From the NCBI RefSeq assembly GCF_001885585.1, contig NZ_LSRP01000077.1:1-64000 (forward strand): a stretch of 64,000 nt of DNA, in the 5' to 3' direction. Below the pieces are notes generated by a model. The model saw nothing but the letters and a program-made list of their open reading frames with translations. It was not told the origin of the DNA and did no database searches. The stretch is from Pararhizobium antarcticum (GTDB lineage: Bacteria > Pseudomonadota > Alphaproteobacteria > Rhizobiales > Rhizobiaceae). The translations under genes and the position numbers were made by a program. How positions within the stretch are numbered: position 1 is the stretch's first letter; each line of letters opens with the position of its first letter. Of the stretch, positions 45,443-55,525 are shown piece after piece.

Positions 45443-47869
45443 TCAGGAGCGCATGCGCGATCCATTGGCGTCGAATAGAGCCTGCGGTTGCAGTCGGGCG
45501 GGCAGGATCTCGCCCAGAAGTTCGATCGACCAACCCGCCGTTTCCTCGGCGATTTCCTTCGGGACATAACCGATGGCCACCGAAACGCCGGATGCATGGG
45601 CATAGCCGCCCGAGGTCACCCAGCCGCGCACTTCGCCGTTGAGGTAGATCGGTTCGTCGCCGATCACGTCCGCATCTTGGGCTTCGAGGATGAAGGTGCG
45701 CAGCCGCAGCGTGCCGCCATGAACCTTTTCCGCCGCAGCTGCCGCCTTGCCGATGAAATCGGCCGCCTTGGACAGGGCGACGAATCGGCCAAGGCCTGCC
45801 TCGTAGGGGCCGTAGAGCGGTCGATATTCACGCGACCAGCTGCCGAAGGATTTTTCGACACGAAGCGCGTTGAGCGCCCGCAGACCGAACAGACGGATCC
45901 CGAATTCCCCACCCGCTTCCATCAGGAGGTCGTAGATGTAACGCTGATATTCCGGCTTCATCCAGATTTCATAGCCGAGATCGCCGGTATAGCTGACGCG
46001 GCCGACGATAGCCGGTGCCATCTTCAGGTCCATGCGACGGATATCCATGAACGGGAAGGCCGCATCCGACATGTCGAGATGCGTGAGCTTTGCCATGACG
46101 GCGCGTGCGTTCGGCCCGGCGATCGACAGGCCGACCAGCTCCAGATTGAGCGCCCGAAGCGTCACGGAACCATCCTTCGGCAGGTGGCTCTCGAACCAGC
46201 GCATGTGATAATCCTCGGCAATGCCGGAGCCGATCAGGAGGAAGTCCCCCTCGCCCAGCTTGGCCAGCGTAAAATCACCGATCAGCTTGCCGTCGTCCTT
46301 CAGCATCGGCGCCAGTGCCATGCGTCCCACCGATGGCATGCGGCAGGTGAGCAGGCGGTCGAGCCATGCTTCTGCGCCCGTGCCGGTGATGGCATATTTG
46401 GCAAAACCCGAGGTTTCCATCAGGCCGACACTGTCGCGCACCGCCCTTGCTTCCGCGCCGACGACATCGAAGTCGTTGGACCGGTACCACGAGAACTTGT
46501 CCTCCTCGCCCTTCGGCGCAAACCACAGCGGCGCCTCAAGGCCATAGGACGCGCCGAAGATCGCACCGGCTTCCTTGAGCTTGTCATAGATCGGCGTGGT
46601 CAGGAACGGGCGCCCGCCCGGCAGTTCCTCGTTCGGATAGCGGATCGAGAAGCGGCGGGAATAGTTTTCCCGCACCTTGGCATTGGTATAACCAAGCGTC
46701 GCGAAATCGCCGTAGCGCGAAACGTCCATGGCAAACACGTCATAGCCCGGATCGCCGTAAATCATCCAGTTGGCGAGGGCCAGACCAACGCCGCCACCCT
46801 GGCTGAAGCCGGCCATGACGGCACAGGCCGACCAGTAATTGGTCAGGCCGCGCACCGGACCGACCAGCGGGTTTCCATCCGGCGAGAATGTGAACGGGCC
46901 GTTGATGATCTTCTTGATGCCGGCATTGTTGAAGGCCGGGAAATGGCGGAAGCCGACTTCCAGCTCGGGCGTGATGCGCTCGATGTCCTCGGCCAGCAGC
47001 TCATGGCCGAAATCCCACGGCGTCGTCAGCGGCGACCAGGGCCGGCAGGCCTTTTCATAGGTGCCCATCAGCATGCCGTTGCGTTCCTGGCGCAGATAGA
47101 TCTCGCCGTCGAAATCGACGCAATGCATCAGTTCCTTGCCGGTCGTCTTGTTGAACTCGATAACCTCAGGCATGTCCTCGGTGATGAGATACATGTGCTC
47201 CATGGCAAGCACCGGCAGTTCGAGCCCGGTCATGCGGCCGACTTCGCGGGCCCACAGGCCTGCGGCATTGACGACATGCTCGGCGATGATCTCGCCCTTG
47301 TTGGTGATCACCCGCCAGGCACCGCTTTCGAGCTGCACAAGATCCTCGACCTTGGTGTGCAGATAGATGTCGGCACCATTCTTCTTGGCCGACTTGGCAT
47401 AGGCATGCGTCGTGCCATAGGGGTCGAGATGGCCTTCGACCGGATCGAACACGGCACCGACGAACTGCTTGGGATCAAGCAAGGGCATCAGCTCGTGCGC
47501 TTCCTGTGGGCTCAGGAGATGCGCGTCGAGGCCCATATAGCGCCCCTTGGCCAGGATCGACTTCATCCAGTCGAAACGTTCCTTGGTGGCCGCGAGCATC
47601 ATGCCGGAGGTCATGTGCAGGCCGATGTCCTGTCCGGAATACGCCTCGATCTCCTTGTAGAGTTCGACCGTGTATTTCTGCAGCTTGGCGACGTTCGGAT
47701 CGCCATTGATCGTGTGCATGCCACCGGCCGCATGCCAGGTGGAGCCGGATGTCAGCTCCGAACGCTCGAGCAGCACGACATCGGTCCAGCCGAACTTGGT
47801 CAGATGGTACAGGATCGAACACCCGACGACACCTCCACCGATGACGACGACCCTGGCATGGCTCTTCAT
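45443..47869 (-). CDS. FAD-dependent dimethylglycine/sarcosine dehydrogenase-like protein (DAO + GcvT domains)
   Basis: An 808-residue flavoprotein: N-terminal D-amino-acid-oxidase-type FAD domain (VVVIGGGVVGCSILYHLTKF), and a C-terminal aminomethyltransferase (GcvT-like) half from about residue 420 (for example GLMETSGFAKYAITGTGAEA) that binds tetrahydrofolate to capture the methyl group. It should oxidise an N-methylated glycine such as dimethylglycine or sarcosine. ATG 47869 begins at the FAD motif, with GAGAGT just upstream. It lies downstream of soxBDAG in the same direction, separated by 189 bp, so the two may act in sequence from glycine betaine to glycine; exact substrate is unproven. 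Confidence 0.88.
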   Translation of the reverse strand: MKSHARVVVIGGGVVGCSILYHLTKFGWTDVVLLERSELTSGSTWHAAGGMHTINGDPNVAKLQKYTVELYKEIEAYSGQDIGLHMTSGMMLAATKERFDWMKSILAKGRYMGLDAHLLSPQEAHELMPLLDPKQFVGAVFDPVEGHLDPYGTTHAYAKSAKKNGADIYLHTKVEDLVQLESGAWRVITNKGEIIAEHVVNAAGLWAREVGRMTGLELPVLAMEHMYLITEDMPEVIEFNKTTGKELMHCVDFDGEIYLRQERNGMLMGTYEKACRPWSPLTTPWDFGHELLAEDIERITPELEVGFRHFPAFNNAGIKKIINGPFTFSPDGNPLVGPVRGLTNYWSACAVMAGFSQGGGVGLALANWMIYGDPGYDVFAMDVSRYGDFATLGYTNAKVRENYSRRFSIRYPNEELPGGRPFLTTPIYDKLKEAGAIFGASYGLEAPLWFAPKGEEDKFSWYRSNDFDVVGAEARAVRDSVGLMETSGFAKYAITGTGAEAWLDRLLTCRMPSVGRMALAPMLKDDGKLIGDFTLAKLGEGDFLLIGSGIAEDYHMRWFESHLPKDGSVTLRALNLELVGLSIAGPNARAVMAKLTHLDMSDAAFPFMDIRRMDLKMAPAIVGRVSYTGDLGYEIWMKPEYQRYIYDLLMEAGGEFGIRLFGLRALNALRVEKSFGSWSREYRPLYGPYEAGLGRFVALSKAADFIGKAAAAAEKVHGGTLRLRTFILEAQDADVIGDEPIYLNGEVRGWVTSGGYAHASGVSVAIGYVPKEIAEETAGWSIELLGEILPARLQPQALFDANGSRMRS

Positions 47870-48058
47870 GGAAAACTCTCCGGTTCGCGGGTGCGCAAGC
47901 AGACTGCGCACCGGACATCTGGTGTAACAACGATCGCTGAAAACCTATTGGGAAAGCCACGCCGGATAAAGACAGCTGTGCGAAGAGGTCTTGTCCATTC
48001 CCGCCATTTTCTGACCCGTCAACGCCGCAAATGCGTCAGCACATGACGCATTCGTTTC

Positions 48059-48610
48059 TCACGCCAGAAACGCGGTCGTCAGATCGAAGGCGCGGCCCAT
48101 GTCCCTGAGGTCGTGCAGCAGGGTATCGGCAAAACTGCGCATCACGACGATCTCGAAGGCGTCGTCCCCGACACGCGCCAGATTGACGCTGATATGGCCA
48201 CACAGGACATTGGCTGATTGGCCGACGGAGAATGCGGACGGGTGCAGGTCGAGACCCGCGCCCTTTGCGAGAATGGCGCGCGCATTCAGGCCCGTGAGGC
48301 GCAGCAAAACGCGCCCGTGGCTCTGGTCGATGCAATGGGCCATGTCGCCCAGGAGAGCGGCGAGCGCCTGATGCAAAAGCTCGGGCGTCTGCAGGCCAGA
48401 TATGACAAGCCATTCTCCGGGTGCCGAAAACCGCGCCGAGAGATCCTCGTCGGAGGCGAGCAGGTGAGCAACCGCAGCCTCCTGCCCCGGCGCGGCAAGA
48501 ACGACAACGATTGCCTGCCGCGCAGCCACCGCCAGATGGTCGGCACCGGCCGAAACATCCGCCGGAACGAGGCCCTCCAGGGTGTGGCGGTCTGCATATT
48601 GGTGAACCAT
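48059..48610 (-). CDS. soxG: Sarcosine oxidase gamma subunit
   Basis: A 183-residue protein of the GcvT-like SoxG family: LLRLTGLNARAILAKGAGLD and HISVNLARVGDDAFEIVVMR are recognisable. It is a structural subunit of the heterotetramer. ATG 48610 has GAGGGA upstream and lies 10 bp after soxA. An in-frame longer start over soxA is unlikely. Confidence 0.88.
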   Translation of the reverse strand: MVHQYADRHTLEGLVPADVSAGADHLAVAARQAIVVVLAAPGQEAAVAHLLASDEDLSARFSAPGEWLVISGLQTPELLHQALAALLGDMAHCIDQSHGRVLLRLTGLNARAILAKGAGLDLHPSAFSVGQSANVLCGHISVNLARVGDDAFEIVVMRSFADTLLHDLRDMGRAFDLTTAFLA

Positions 48611-48620
48611 ATCCGTTCCC

Positions 48621-51578
48621 TCAGAGGTTGAGCCTGGCATTGGCGGGATCGACGAAGACCGGGCTGCAGACTTCGGCAAGCGTTTCCTCGCCGCGCAGCC
48701 TGTCCCAGATGACAACTTTCTCGCCATAGCGCTCCCGGCCGGACTTCAGGAAGCCTAGCGCGATGAACTGGCCGAGCACGGGCGAGTGGCAGGCCGAGGA
48801 GACATAGCCCTGGTCGTTCAGCGTCGAGGGCTTGGCGCCTTCGCGCAGGAGATGCGCACCAGCCCGGATATCCTTATCTTTCTCGATCGGTTTCAGGCCG
48901 ACCATCTGCATGCGATCGGCCGCCGTGAGGCCGAAACGTGTCGACAGCCGCTTGCCGATGAAATCGGCCTTCTGCGACGACAGCATCCGACCGAAGCCAA
49001 CATCGTCAGGCGTCACGCGCCCATCCAGTTCGGCATGGGTGACATGGCCCTTCTCGATGCGCAACACATTGAGCGCCTCCAGTCCGTAGGCGCAGATGCC
49101 ATGGGCCCTGCCCGCCTCCATAAGCGCATCGGCGACCGCTTCGCCGTAACCGGCTGGCACCGCCAGCTCGTAGGCCAGCTCGCCCGAAAACGAGATCCGG
49201 AACAAACGACCCTTCAGGCCGCCCTTGAGGGTCACGGCCTTTGCCGCAAGAAACGGGAAAGCCGCGTTCGACACATCGTCTTCGACCAGCGCCTGCACGA
49301 CCAGCCGCGCCTTTGGCCCGGCGATTGCCATCTGCGCCCATTGGTCGGAAACCGAGCAGAACCTGAGATTGAGGTCCGGCCAGAGCACCTGCGCGCAATA
49401 TTCCATATGGGACAGGACACCGCCGGCCAGCGCCGTGGTGGTGGTGACGACAAAATGCTCCGGACCCAGCCGGCTCGTCGTGCCATCATCATAGACCATG
49501 CCGTCCTCGCGCAGCATCAGGCCGTAGCGCGCCTTGCCGACCGGCAGCTTGAGAAACGGGTTGCAATAGACACGATTGAGGAATTCGGCCGCATCCGGAC
49601 CGAAGACCTCGATCTTGCCAAGCGTCGAGACGTCGCAAAGCCCGACATTGGCGCGCACGGTCAGCACTTCGCGATCAACGCTTTCGCGCCAGGTCTTTTC
49701 GCCGGCGCGCGCAAACCAGGACGGGCGATACCAGAGGCCGGAATCGATGAACACAGCGCCATTGCGGGCGGCCCAGCCATGCAGCGGCGAGACCCGCTTG
49801 GGGGCCGCATGTTCGTCCCGTGATGTGCCGGCCAGCGCCCCGAACGGCACCGGCGTATAGAACGGCCGGAAGGTCGTCGTGCCGACATCGGCCGGGCTGA
49901 TGCCCTGCATGGCGGCCAGCAGCCCCGTGGCGTTGATGCCGGAAAGCTTACCCTGGTCGGTTGCCATGCCGTTGGTCGTATAGCGCTTGGCATGCTCGAC
50001 ATGGCCGAAGCCCTCGCGCAGCGCAAGCCCCAGATCGCTGACATGCACGTCGTTCTGGAAATCGACAAAAGCCTTGGATTTGGCACCCGCAACATACCAG
50101 AGCGCGGTGAAGGATGGATCCGGCTCCGCGCCGACGACCGGCAGATCGGCGGGTGACGTCGAGAAGCCGAGGTCGTTTGCAAAAGCCTGCGCCTTGTCGG
50201 CACCGTCCCTCAGGCAGGCAGGCAGCGAATAAAGCCCCGCTGCCGAACCGGCAACGCCAAACCCCTGCCCCACATCCGGGGCGACGAAGGCTTTGAGCGC
50301 CTCCGACCATAGGGGCTTGGCACCCCGCTGGCAGGCCAGATGGATGACAGGGCTGAAACCGCCGGACATGCCAATGGCGTCGCAGTCGATGATTTCCTCA
50401 AAGCCGGCACGTTCGACCACCAATCCCGAGAGGCGCAACTTGCCCTTTGTATCGACGATCGATCCACCGCGGATCACGCGCGTTCCGGACGGAGCAACAT
50501 CGGGGCTCTCCGCGCGGCTGTCGATGATCGCGGCAACGCTGATGCCGTGCGCGGAAAGATCGGCGGCGGTGCGATAACCGGCGCTGCCATTGGTAAAGAT
50601 CGCCACCGACGTGCCGGCAGCGACGCCGTAGCGATTGGCATAGGTCGACAGCGCGCCCGCCATCATCACGCCCGGCCGGTCGTTTCCACCAAAGACCAGC
50701 GGCCGCTCTTCCGCCCCCGTGGCAAGAAGTGCGCGCCTGGCGGCAATGCGCCAGAGCCGCTCCACCGGCAGCTTCGCCGATGGCGTCGCGACATGCTTCT
50801 GCACCCGCTCCAGCGCGCCGAAGACATTGTCATCGTACCAGCCGAACACGGTGGTACGCGTCATCAACGTCACGTTCGGCAAGGCTTCCAGTTCCGTGAT
50901 CGCCGCTGCGGCGAAAGCGGCAGCCGGAGCGCCGTCGATCGGGGTCGTCTCCGACAACAGCGATCCACCGTGGCGAAATCCTTCGTCAGCGAGAACAACA
51001 CGCAGCCCAGCGCGCCCGGCGCTGAGCGCTGCCATCAGCCCCGTCGGGCCCGAGCCGATGACCAGAAGGTCGCAATGGGCCCAGCATTTCTCGTAGGTTT
51101 CCGGATCGCGCTCGAGCACGGCGCGACCAAGCCCCGCCGCCTTGCGGATGATCGGCTCGTAGACCTTTTCCCAGAAGGCCGCCGGCCACATGAAGGTCTT
51201 GTAGTAGAAGCCCGCCGACAGGAACGGCGAGAGAAGCCCGTTTACGGCACCGACATCATATTTCAACGATGGCCAGCGGTTTTGGCTGCGGGCGTCAAGA
51301 CCGGCATAAAGCTCGGCAACGGTGGCTTTCGTATTGGGATCGGAACGTGCGCCCAACCCGAGGGTGACCAGCGCATTCGGCTCCGATACGCCGGCCGAAA
51401 CGATGCCACGCGGGCGATGATACTTGAAACTGCGGCCGACCAGCATCCGGTCGTTGGCAAGCAGGCCCGATGCCAGCGTGTCGCCCTCAAACCCCTGCAT
51501 CGACTGGCCGTCGAAGGTGAATGTCAGGGGCGCGCTGCGATCGACCAGACCACCGGCGGACAGGCGGTAAGCGGTCAT
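48621..51578 (-). CDS. soxA: Sarcosine oxidase alpha subunit
   Basis: A 985-residue subunit. The N-terminal ferredoxin-like segment (LTFTFDGQSMQGFEGDTLAS), an NAD-binding domain (LLVIGSGPTGLMAALSAGRA), and a C-terminal GcvT-type tetrahydrofolate-binding domain (from about residue 600) match SoxA of Corynebacterium and Rhizobium. The complex demethylates sarcosine to glycine, forming 5,10-methylene-THF and H2O2. Its start overlaps the soxD stop by 4 bp. Confidence 0.95.
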   Translation of the reverse strand: MTAYRLSAGGLVDRSAPLTFTFDGQSMQGFEGDTLASGLLANDRMLVGRSFKYHRPRGIVSAGVSEPNALVTLGLGARSDPNTKATVAELYAGLDARSQNRWPSLKYDVGAVNGLLSPFLSAGFYYKTFMWPAAFWEKVYEPIIRKAAGLGRAVLERDPETYEKCWAHCDLLVIGSGPTGLMAALSAGRAGLRVVLADEGFRHGGSLLSETTPIDGAPAAAFAAAAITELEALPNVTLMTRTTVFGWYDDNVFGALERVQKHVATPSAKLPVERLWRIAARRALLATGAEERPLVFGGNDRPGVMMAGALSTYANRYGVAAGTSVAIFTNGSAGYRTAADLSAHGISVAAIIDSRAESPDVAPSGTRVIRGGSIVDTKGKLRLSGLVVERAGFEEIIDCDAIGMSGGFSPVIHLACQRGAKPLWSEALKAFVAPDVGQGFGVAGSAAGLYSLPACLRDGADKAQAFANDLGFSTSPADLPVVGAEPDPSFTALWYVAGAKSKAFVDFQNDVHVSDLGLALREGFGHVEHAKRYTTNGMATDQGKLSGINATGLLAAMQGISPADVGTTTFRPFYTPVPFGALAGTSRDEHAAPKRVSPLHGWAARNGAVFIDSGLWYRPSWFARAGEKTWRESVDREVLTVRANVGLCDVSTLGKIEVFGPDAAEFLNRVYCNPFLKLPVGKARYGLMLREDGMVYDDGTTSRLGPEHFVVTTTTALAGGVLSHMEYCAQVLWPDLNLRFCSVSDQWAQMAIAGPKARLVVQALVEDDVSNAAFPFLAAKAVTLKGGLKGRLFRISFSGELAYELAVPAGYGEAVADALMEAGRAHGICAYGLEALNVLRIEKGHVTHAELDGRVTPDDVGFGRMLSSQKADFIGKRLSTRFGLTAADRMQMVGLKPIEKDKDIRAGAHLLREGAKPSTLNDQGYVSSACHSPVLGQFIALGFLKSGRERYGEKVVIWDRLRGEETLAEVCSPVFVDPANARLNL

Positions 51579-51853
51579 CGGCTGGTCTCCCAGGGACGCA
51601 CCGCCCCGTCGCTTACGGAAAAGACCTCATGGGTGAACGTGTCGCGCTCGACCACCAGCCAGCGCCGGCACCCGGCGACATGCTGCCAGTGTTCGCGGTA
51701 GCGGCCACGCGGATTGGCACGGATGTGCACATAATCGTTCCAGGTCTCATCGGATGACTCAGGATCGGGCCGCACGAGCGAGGCATCGCCACGAATCGAG
51801 AACTCTTCCTTCGGACGGATGCCGCAATGCGGACAGGGGATCAGGCTTGCCAT
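51575..51853 (-). CDS. soxD: Sarcosine oxidase delta subunit
   Basis: A 92-residue zinc-binding subunit: LIPCPHCGIRPKEEFSIRGD supplies a Cys-x2-Cys and His ligand, and EHWQHVAGCRRWLVVERDT the remaining His/Cys. It precedes soxA as in other heterotetrameric enzymes. Confidence 0.94.
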   Translation of the reverse strand: MASLIPCPHCGIRPKEEFSIRGDASLVRPDPESSDETWNDYVHIRANPRGRYREHWQHVAGCRRWLVVERDTFTHEVFSVSDGAVRPWETSR

Positions 51854-51913
51854 AGCGTCAGAATCTCAATGCAGGTTGGGCTCACTGGTGGTCGGGCTCA
51901 TTTAAGGTTTTGC

Positions 51914-53164
51914 TCAATGGAGATTCGGCTGCGGACCCGCGCCGTGTTCATCGATGGGATAGCCGCGCTCGAACCGATCGAGACGCAGGAAACGGGCGAC
52001 GGGATGGGTCTCGTTCTTGGCAATCAGGTGGGCGAAACACCAGCCGGATGCCGGCGTCGCCTTGAAGCCGCCATAACACCAGCCGGCGTTCAGGTAGAGA
52101 TTGTCGATCGGCGTGCGGCTGATGATCGGCGAGCCATCCATGCTCATGTCCATCACCCCACCCCACGAGCGCAGCACCCGGGCACGCGAAAGACCGGGGA
52201 TCATCGTCACCCCCTCCTCCATCACATGCTCGACGGTCGCCAGATTGCCGCGCTGGGCATAGGAATTGTAGCCATCGATCTCGGCGCCGAAGACGAGCCC
52301 GCCCTTGTCCGATTGCGAGATGTAGAAATGCCCGGCGCCATAGGTGATCACATGGTTGATCGCCGGCTTCAGCCCCTCGGTCACGAAAGCCTGCAGCACA
52401 TGGCTTTCGATCGGCAGCTTCAGCCCGGCCATCTGGCCGACACGCGATGTGTTGCCGGCTGCGGCCAGACCGAGTTTTCCGCAACCGATGAAGCCGCGCG
52501 ATGTCTCGACGCCGGTGACGACGCCGTTTTCGCGACGGATACCGGTGACTTCGCAATTCTGGATGAGATCGACGCCATGTTTATCGGCAGCCCGGCCAAA
52601 ACCCCAGGCCACGGCGTCGTGACGCGCTGTGCCGCCGCGCTTCTGCAGCAGACCACCGATGATCGGGAACCGGGCATGGTCGAAATTCAGATAGGGCAGC
52701 ATCTTCCTGAGTGCCGCCCGATCCAGCAGCTCGGCCGGCACGCCCTCCATCCACATGGCATTGCCCCTGCGGATATAGGCATCGCGCTGGCCATCATTGT
52801 GGAAGAGATTGATGATCCCGCGCTGCGACAGCATGGCGTTGTAATTCAGGTCCTGCTCCAGCCCTTCCCAGAGCTTCATCGAGAACTCGTAGAACGGCTC
52901 ATTGCCCGGTAGCATGTAGTTGGAGCGCACGATCGTGGTGTTGCGGCCGACATTGCCCGAGCCGAGATAACCCTTTTCCAGGACGGCGATGTTGCGAACG
53001 CCGAATTCCTTGGCAAGATAATAGGCGGTCGCCAGGCCATGGCCACCGCCCCCGACGATGATCACATCGTAGAACGGCTTGGGCTCGGGTTGGCGCCAGG
53101 CCGGTTTCCAGTTCACATTGCCGGACAGGGCGTTTTTGACGATCGAGAATGCTGAATAGCGCAT
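51914..53164 (-). CDS. soxB: Sarcosine oxidase beta subunit
   Basis: A 416-residue FAD/FMN subunit that oxidises sarcosine. The FAD motif VIIVGGGGHGLATAYYLAKE and ECS-like NVGRNTTIVRSNYMLPGN are characteristic. It is the first gene of soxBDAG; the 60 bp gap to soxD is normal. It is divergent from cysQ across 291 bp. Confidence 0.95.
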   Translation of the reverse strand: MRYSAFSIVKNALSGNVNWKPAWRQPEPKPFYDVIIVGGGGHGLATAYYLAKEFGVRNIAVLEKGYLGSGNVGRNTTIVRSNYMLPGNEPFYEFSMKLWEGLEQDLNYNAMLSQRGIINLFHNDGQRDAYIRRGNAMWMEGVPAELLDRAALRKMLPYLNFDHARFPIIGGLLQKRGGTARHDAVAWGFGRAADKHGVDLIQNCEVTGIRRENGVVTGVETSRGFIGCGKLGLAAAGNTSRVGQMAGLKLPIESHVLQAFVTEGLKPAINHVITYGAGHFYISQSDKGGLVFGAEIDGYNSYAQRGNLATVEHVMEEGVTMIPGLSRARVLRSWGGVMDMSMDGSPIISRTPIDNLYLNAGWCYGGFKATPASGWCFAHLIAKNETHPVARFLRLDRFERGYPIDEHGAGPQPNLH

Positions 53165-53455
53165 GCCGGACAGGAATCCATGTTTGTTGCAGCGCTACAT
53201 TCGCACAGGCGACGGGCCGAGCAAAGGCCGGGACCACAGATAGACGACATAAATGCGCCATGAGGGTCTGGCGATTGTTGTCGCTGACCGATGGTGGTTT
53301 GCGCTTCCGGCTTTGGCCGGAAATATGCGATCGTGACGGATCAGCGAAAGCTCTGGGTAAAGTTTGCCCGATATGATTTTTTGCTGGACCGAAACGGTCG
53401 ATGGCGATTGAATTCGGTTTCCGGCCTATGGCCGGGAGGGCGGGAAAACGGAACG

Positions 53456-54232
53456 ATGCTGGATATCCTGGAAAGGGCGGCGCTTGCCGCCGGCAAGGCC
53501 ATTCTCGATATCTATCATGCGGGTCCGGACGTCAGCTACAAGGCCGACTGTTCCCCGGTGACCGATGCCGACAATATGGCGGAGGAAATCATCCTGAAGG
53601 ATCTTGCCACCGCCTTTCCCGACATTCCCATTGTCGCGGAGGAGCAGGCCGCAGCCGGGCACATACCCGACATCGAGAACAGGCTTTTTTTCCTGGTTGA
53701 TCCGCTCGACGGCACCAAGGAATTCATCAGCCGGCACAATGATTTTACCGTCAACATTGCCCTGATCGAGAAAGGCATTCCGATTGCCGGCGTCGTCTAC
53801 GCGCCGGCACTGGGCGTGCTCTATGCAGCCGCACGCGGCAGGGCGGAGAAGTTTGCGGTAACCGACACCTTCACCATTGGCGAGCGCATCATCATCGGCT
53901 GCCGCAGCCGTGGCGACAAGCTGACGGCGCTGGCCAGCCGCTCGCACAACAGCAGCGAAACCCTCGCCTACATGAATGAAAGGGGCATAGAAGATTATGA
54001 AGCGATTGGCTCGTCGCTGAAATTCTGTCTTCTGGCCGAAGGCGCCGCCGACATTTATCCGCGCTTCAGCCGGACAATGGAGTGGGACACGGCCGCCGGA
54101 GATGCGGTGCTTCGGGCGGCAGGCGGCGAAACCCTGACGATGGACGGCCATCCGCTCACCTATGGCAAACGCAACCAGTCACGCGATGTCGATTTCGCCA
54201 ACCCCTCCTTCGTTTCGCGCGGCAAAGGCTGA
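53456..54232 (+). CDS. cysQ: 3'(2'),5'-bisphosphate nucleotidase CysQ
   Basis: A 258-residue inositol-monophosphatase-family enzyme that dephosphorylates 3'-phosphoadenosine 5'-phosphate, a by-product of sulfate assimilation. Metal ligands lie in VAEEQ, VDPLDGTKEFISRHNDF and WDTAAGDAVLRAAGGETL. ATG 53456 matches family length; GGGAGG is 15 bases upstream, somewhat far. In-frame upstream starts would add more than 50 unconserved residues. Confidence 0.92.
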   Translation: MLDILERAALAAGKAILDIYHAGPDVSYKADCSPVTDADNMAEEIILKDLATAFPDIPIVAEEQAAAGHIPDIENRLFFLVDPLDGTKEFISRHNDFTVNIALIEKGIPIAGVVYAPALGVLYAAARGRAEKFAVTDTFTIGERIIIGCRSRGDKLTALASRSHNSSETLAYMNERGIEDYEAIGSSLKFCLLAEGAADIYPRFSRTMEWDTAAGDAVLRAAGGETLTMDGHPLTYGKRNQSRDVDFANPSFVSRGKG

Positions 54233-54345
54233 ACGCGGGCGCTCTCGTTCGATTTTATCCCGCATTTTCAACGCTGACGATACGCCAACATTCCCGTCGC
54301 CCCGTCCCGGCTTAGGCTTCTCCCGACAAATGGAGAAATCGAGCG

Positions 54346-55377
54346 ATGAGCGACATCACGGCCAATCTGGACATGCCCTATATCCTGCCCTCGCAGGCCC
54401 AGAAACATGTCACCCACAACGAGGCCCTGCAGATCCTCGATGCCGTGACGCAATTGACGGTGACGGCACAACTCGTCGCCCCGCCCTCCGATCCCCAGGA
54501 AGGCAGCTGCTTTGCCATAGCGGCATCGGCGACGGGACTTTGGGCCGGCAAGGATGGCCGGCTGGCGCTGCGGCAGGACGGCAGCTGGATTTACATCCTT
54601 CCGCGTGAAGGCTGGCGCGCCTGGTTTCTCGCCGACGACCGCCTGCGGATCCATGACGGCGATCAATGGCAGTTTTTCGACGGCATCGGCACGCCGGAAA
54701 AGATCGGGATCAATGCCACGGCCGACCTGACCAACCGGCTCTCGCTGTCGGCCACAGCCAGCCTTTTCAACCACGATGGTCATGGTCACCAGATCAAGGT
54801 CAACAAGGCGGCCAGCGGCGAGACAGCGAGCCTTCTGTTCCAGTCCGGCTTTTCCGGACGCGCGGAAATAGGGCTCGCCGGAGACAACGAATTTGCCGTC
54901 AAGGTCAGTCCGGACGGATCGAGCTGGGCCTCGGCACTGAGCATTACCGGCCAGGGACAGGTGCGGATGCCGCTGCGACCGCTCGCCCGCGCGACGCGCG
55001 GCGGCGGCGTGGTGACGCCCGCATCCGGATCGCAGACCGGTTTTTCCACCCTCAGCATCAATCAGGGCGGCTTCAGCCTCGGTGCCTCCCTTGCCGGCGG
55101 CGGCAATCGGCTGATCGTACCGGTGAGTGCCGCCTACCTCGTCTGCCTCGGCGTCGAGGCTAACCCGTCCGGCGCTTTCACAGTCTCCGTCAAGGTCAAT
55201 GGCACGACGACCATTGCCAGCATCAACGACAATGATGCCGCAACCGCAGCCTATGCCAATTGCGCCATCGGCCTTGCTTTGCTCACCGCAGGCGACTGGC
55301 TTTCCCTTGAGCACACCGGCACCACCCCGCTCGACTTCGGCTATGACAAGACGGAACTGACAATGGTGATGCTGTAG
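54346..55377 (+). CDS. DUF2793 protein (phage/GTA tail-associated type)
   Basis: A 343-residue protein. The N-terminal half (MPYILPSQAQKHVTHNEALQ, VVAPPSDPQEGSCFAIAASA-like segment and GRLALRQDGSWIYILPREGW) is the DUF2793 domain, known from tail-fibre or host-specificity regions of alphaproteobacterial prophages and gene transfer agents. The C-terminal half is Gly/Ala/Ser-rich and beta-strand-like, as in fibre tips. No other phage gene is nearby, so it is an orphan. A likely start is ATG 54346 with GGAGAA just upstream. Confidence 0.85.
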   Translation: MSDITANLDMPYILPSQAQKHVTHNEALQILDAVTQLTVTAQLVAPPSDPQEGSCFAIAASATGLWAGKDGRLALRQDGSWIYILPREGWRAWFLADDRLRIHDGDQWQFFDGIGTPEKIGINATADLTNRLSLSATASLFNHDGHGHQIKVNKAASGETASLLFQSGFSGRAEIGLAGDNEFAVKVSPDGSSWASALSITGQGQVRMPLRPLARATRGGGVVTPASGSQTGFSTLSINQGGFSLGASLAGGGNRLIVPVSAAYLVCLGVEANPSGAFTVSVKVNGTTTIASINDNDAATAAYANCAIGLALLTAGDWLSLEHTGTTPLDFGYDKTELTMVML

Positions 55378-55525
55378 AGCCAAGAGACGCCGGCCATCCG
55401 GTTTCCCGAGCGGGCGTCTTTCATGTCGTCCCAAGCGGGAAACACATGCTGTTTCGGCGATGTCTATTGTTGCCCGGTCAGCAATGAATAAATTCTCAGA
55501 GCAACCGGCAGAGGGGGGTAGGCGA

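Noticed and set aside
45488-48046. An 852-codon open frame on the plus strand over the methylglycine dehydrogenase-like gene
   Set aside because: It is antisense to a gene with clear FAD and GcvT motifs; the residue pattern is typical of codon-bias artefact.
54346-55377. Prophage region around the DUF2793 gene
   Set aside because: No integrase, capsid, terminase or tail neighbours are seen on either side.
55385-55419. Terminator after the DUF2793 gene
   Set aside because: AGACGCC/GGCGTCT is only a 7 bp stem with a long loop, so I did not list it.
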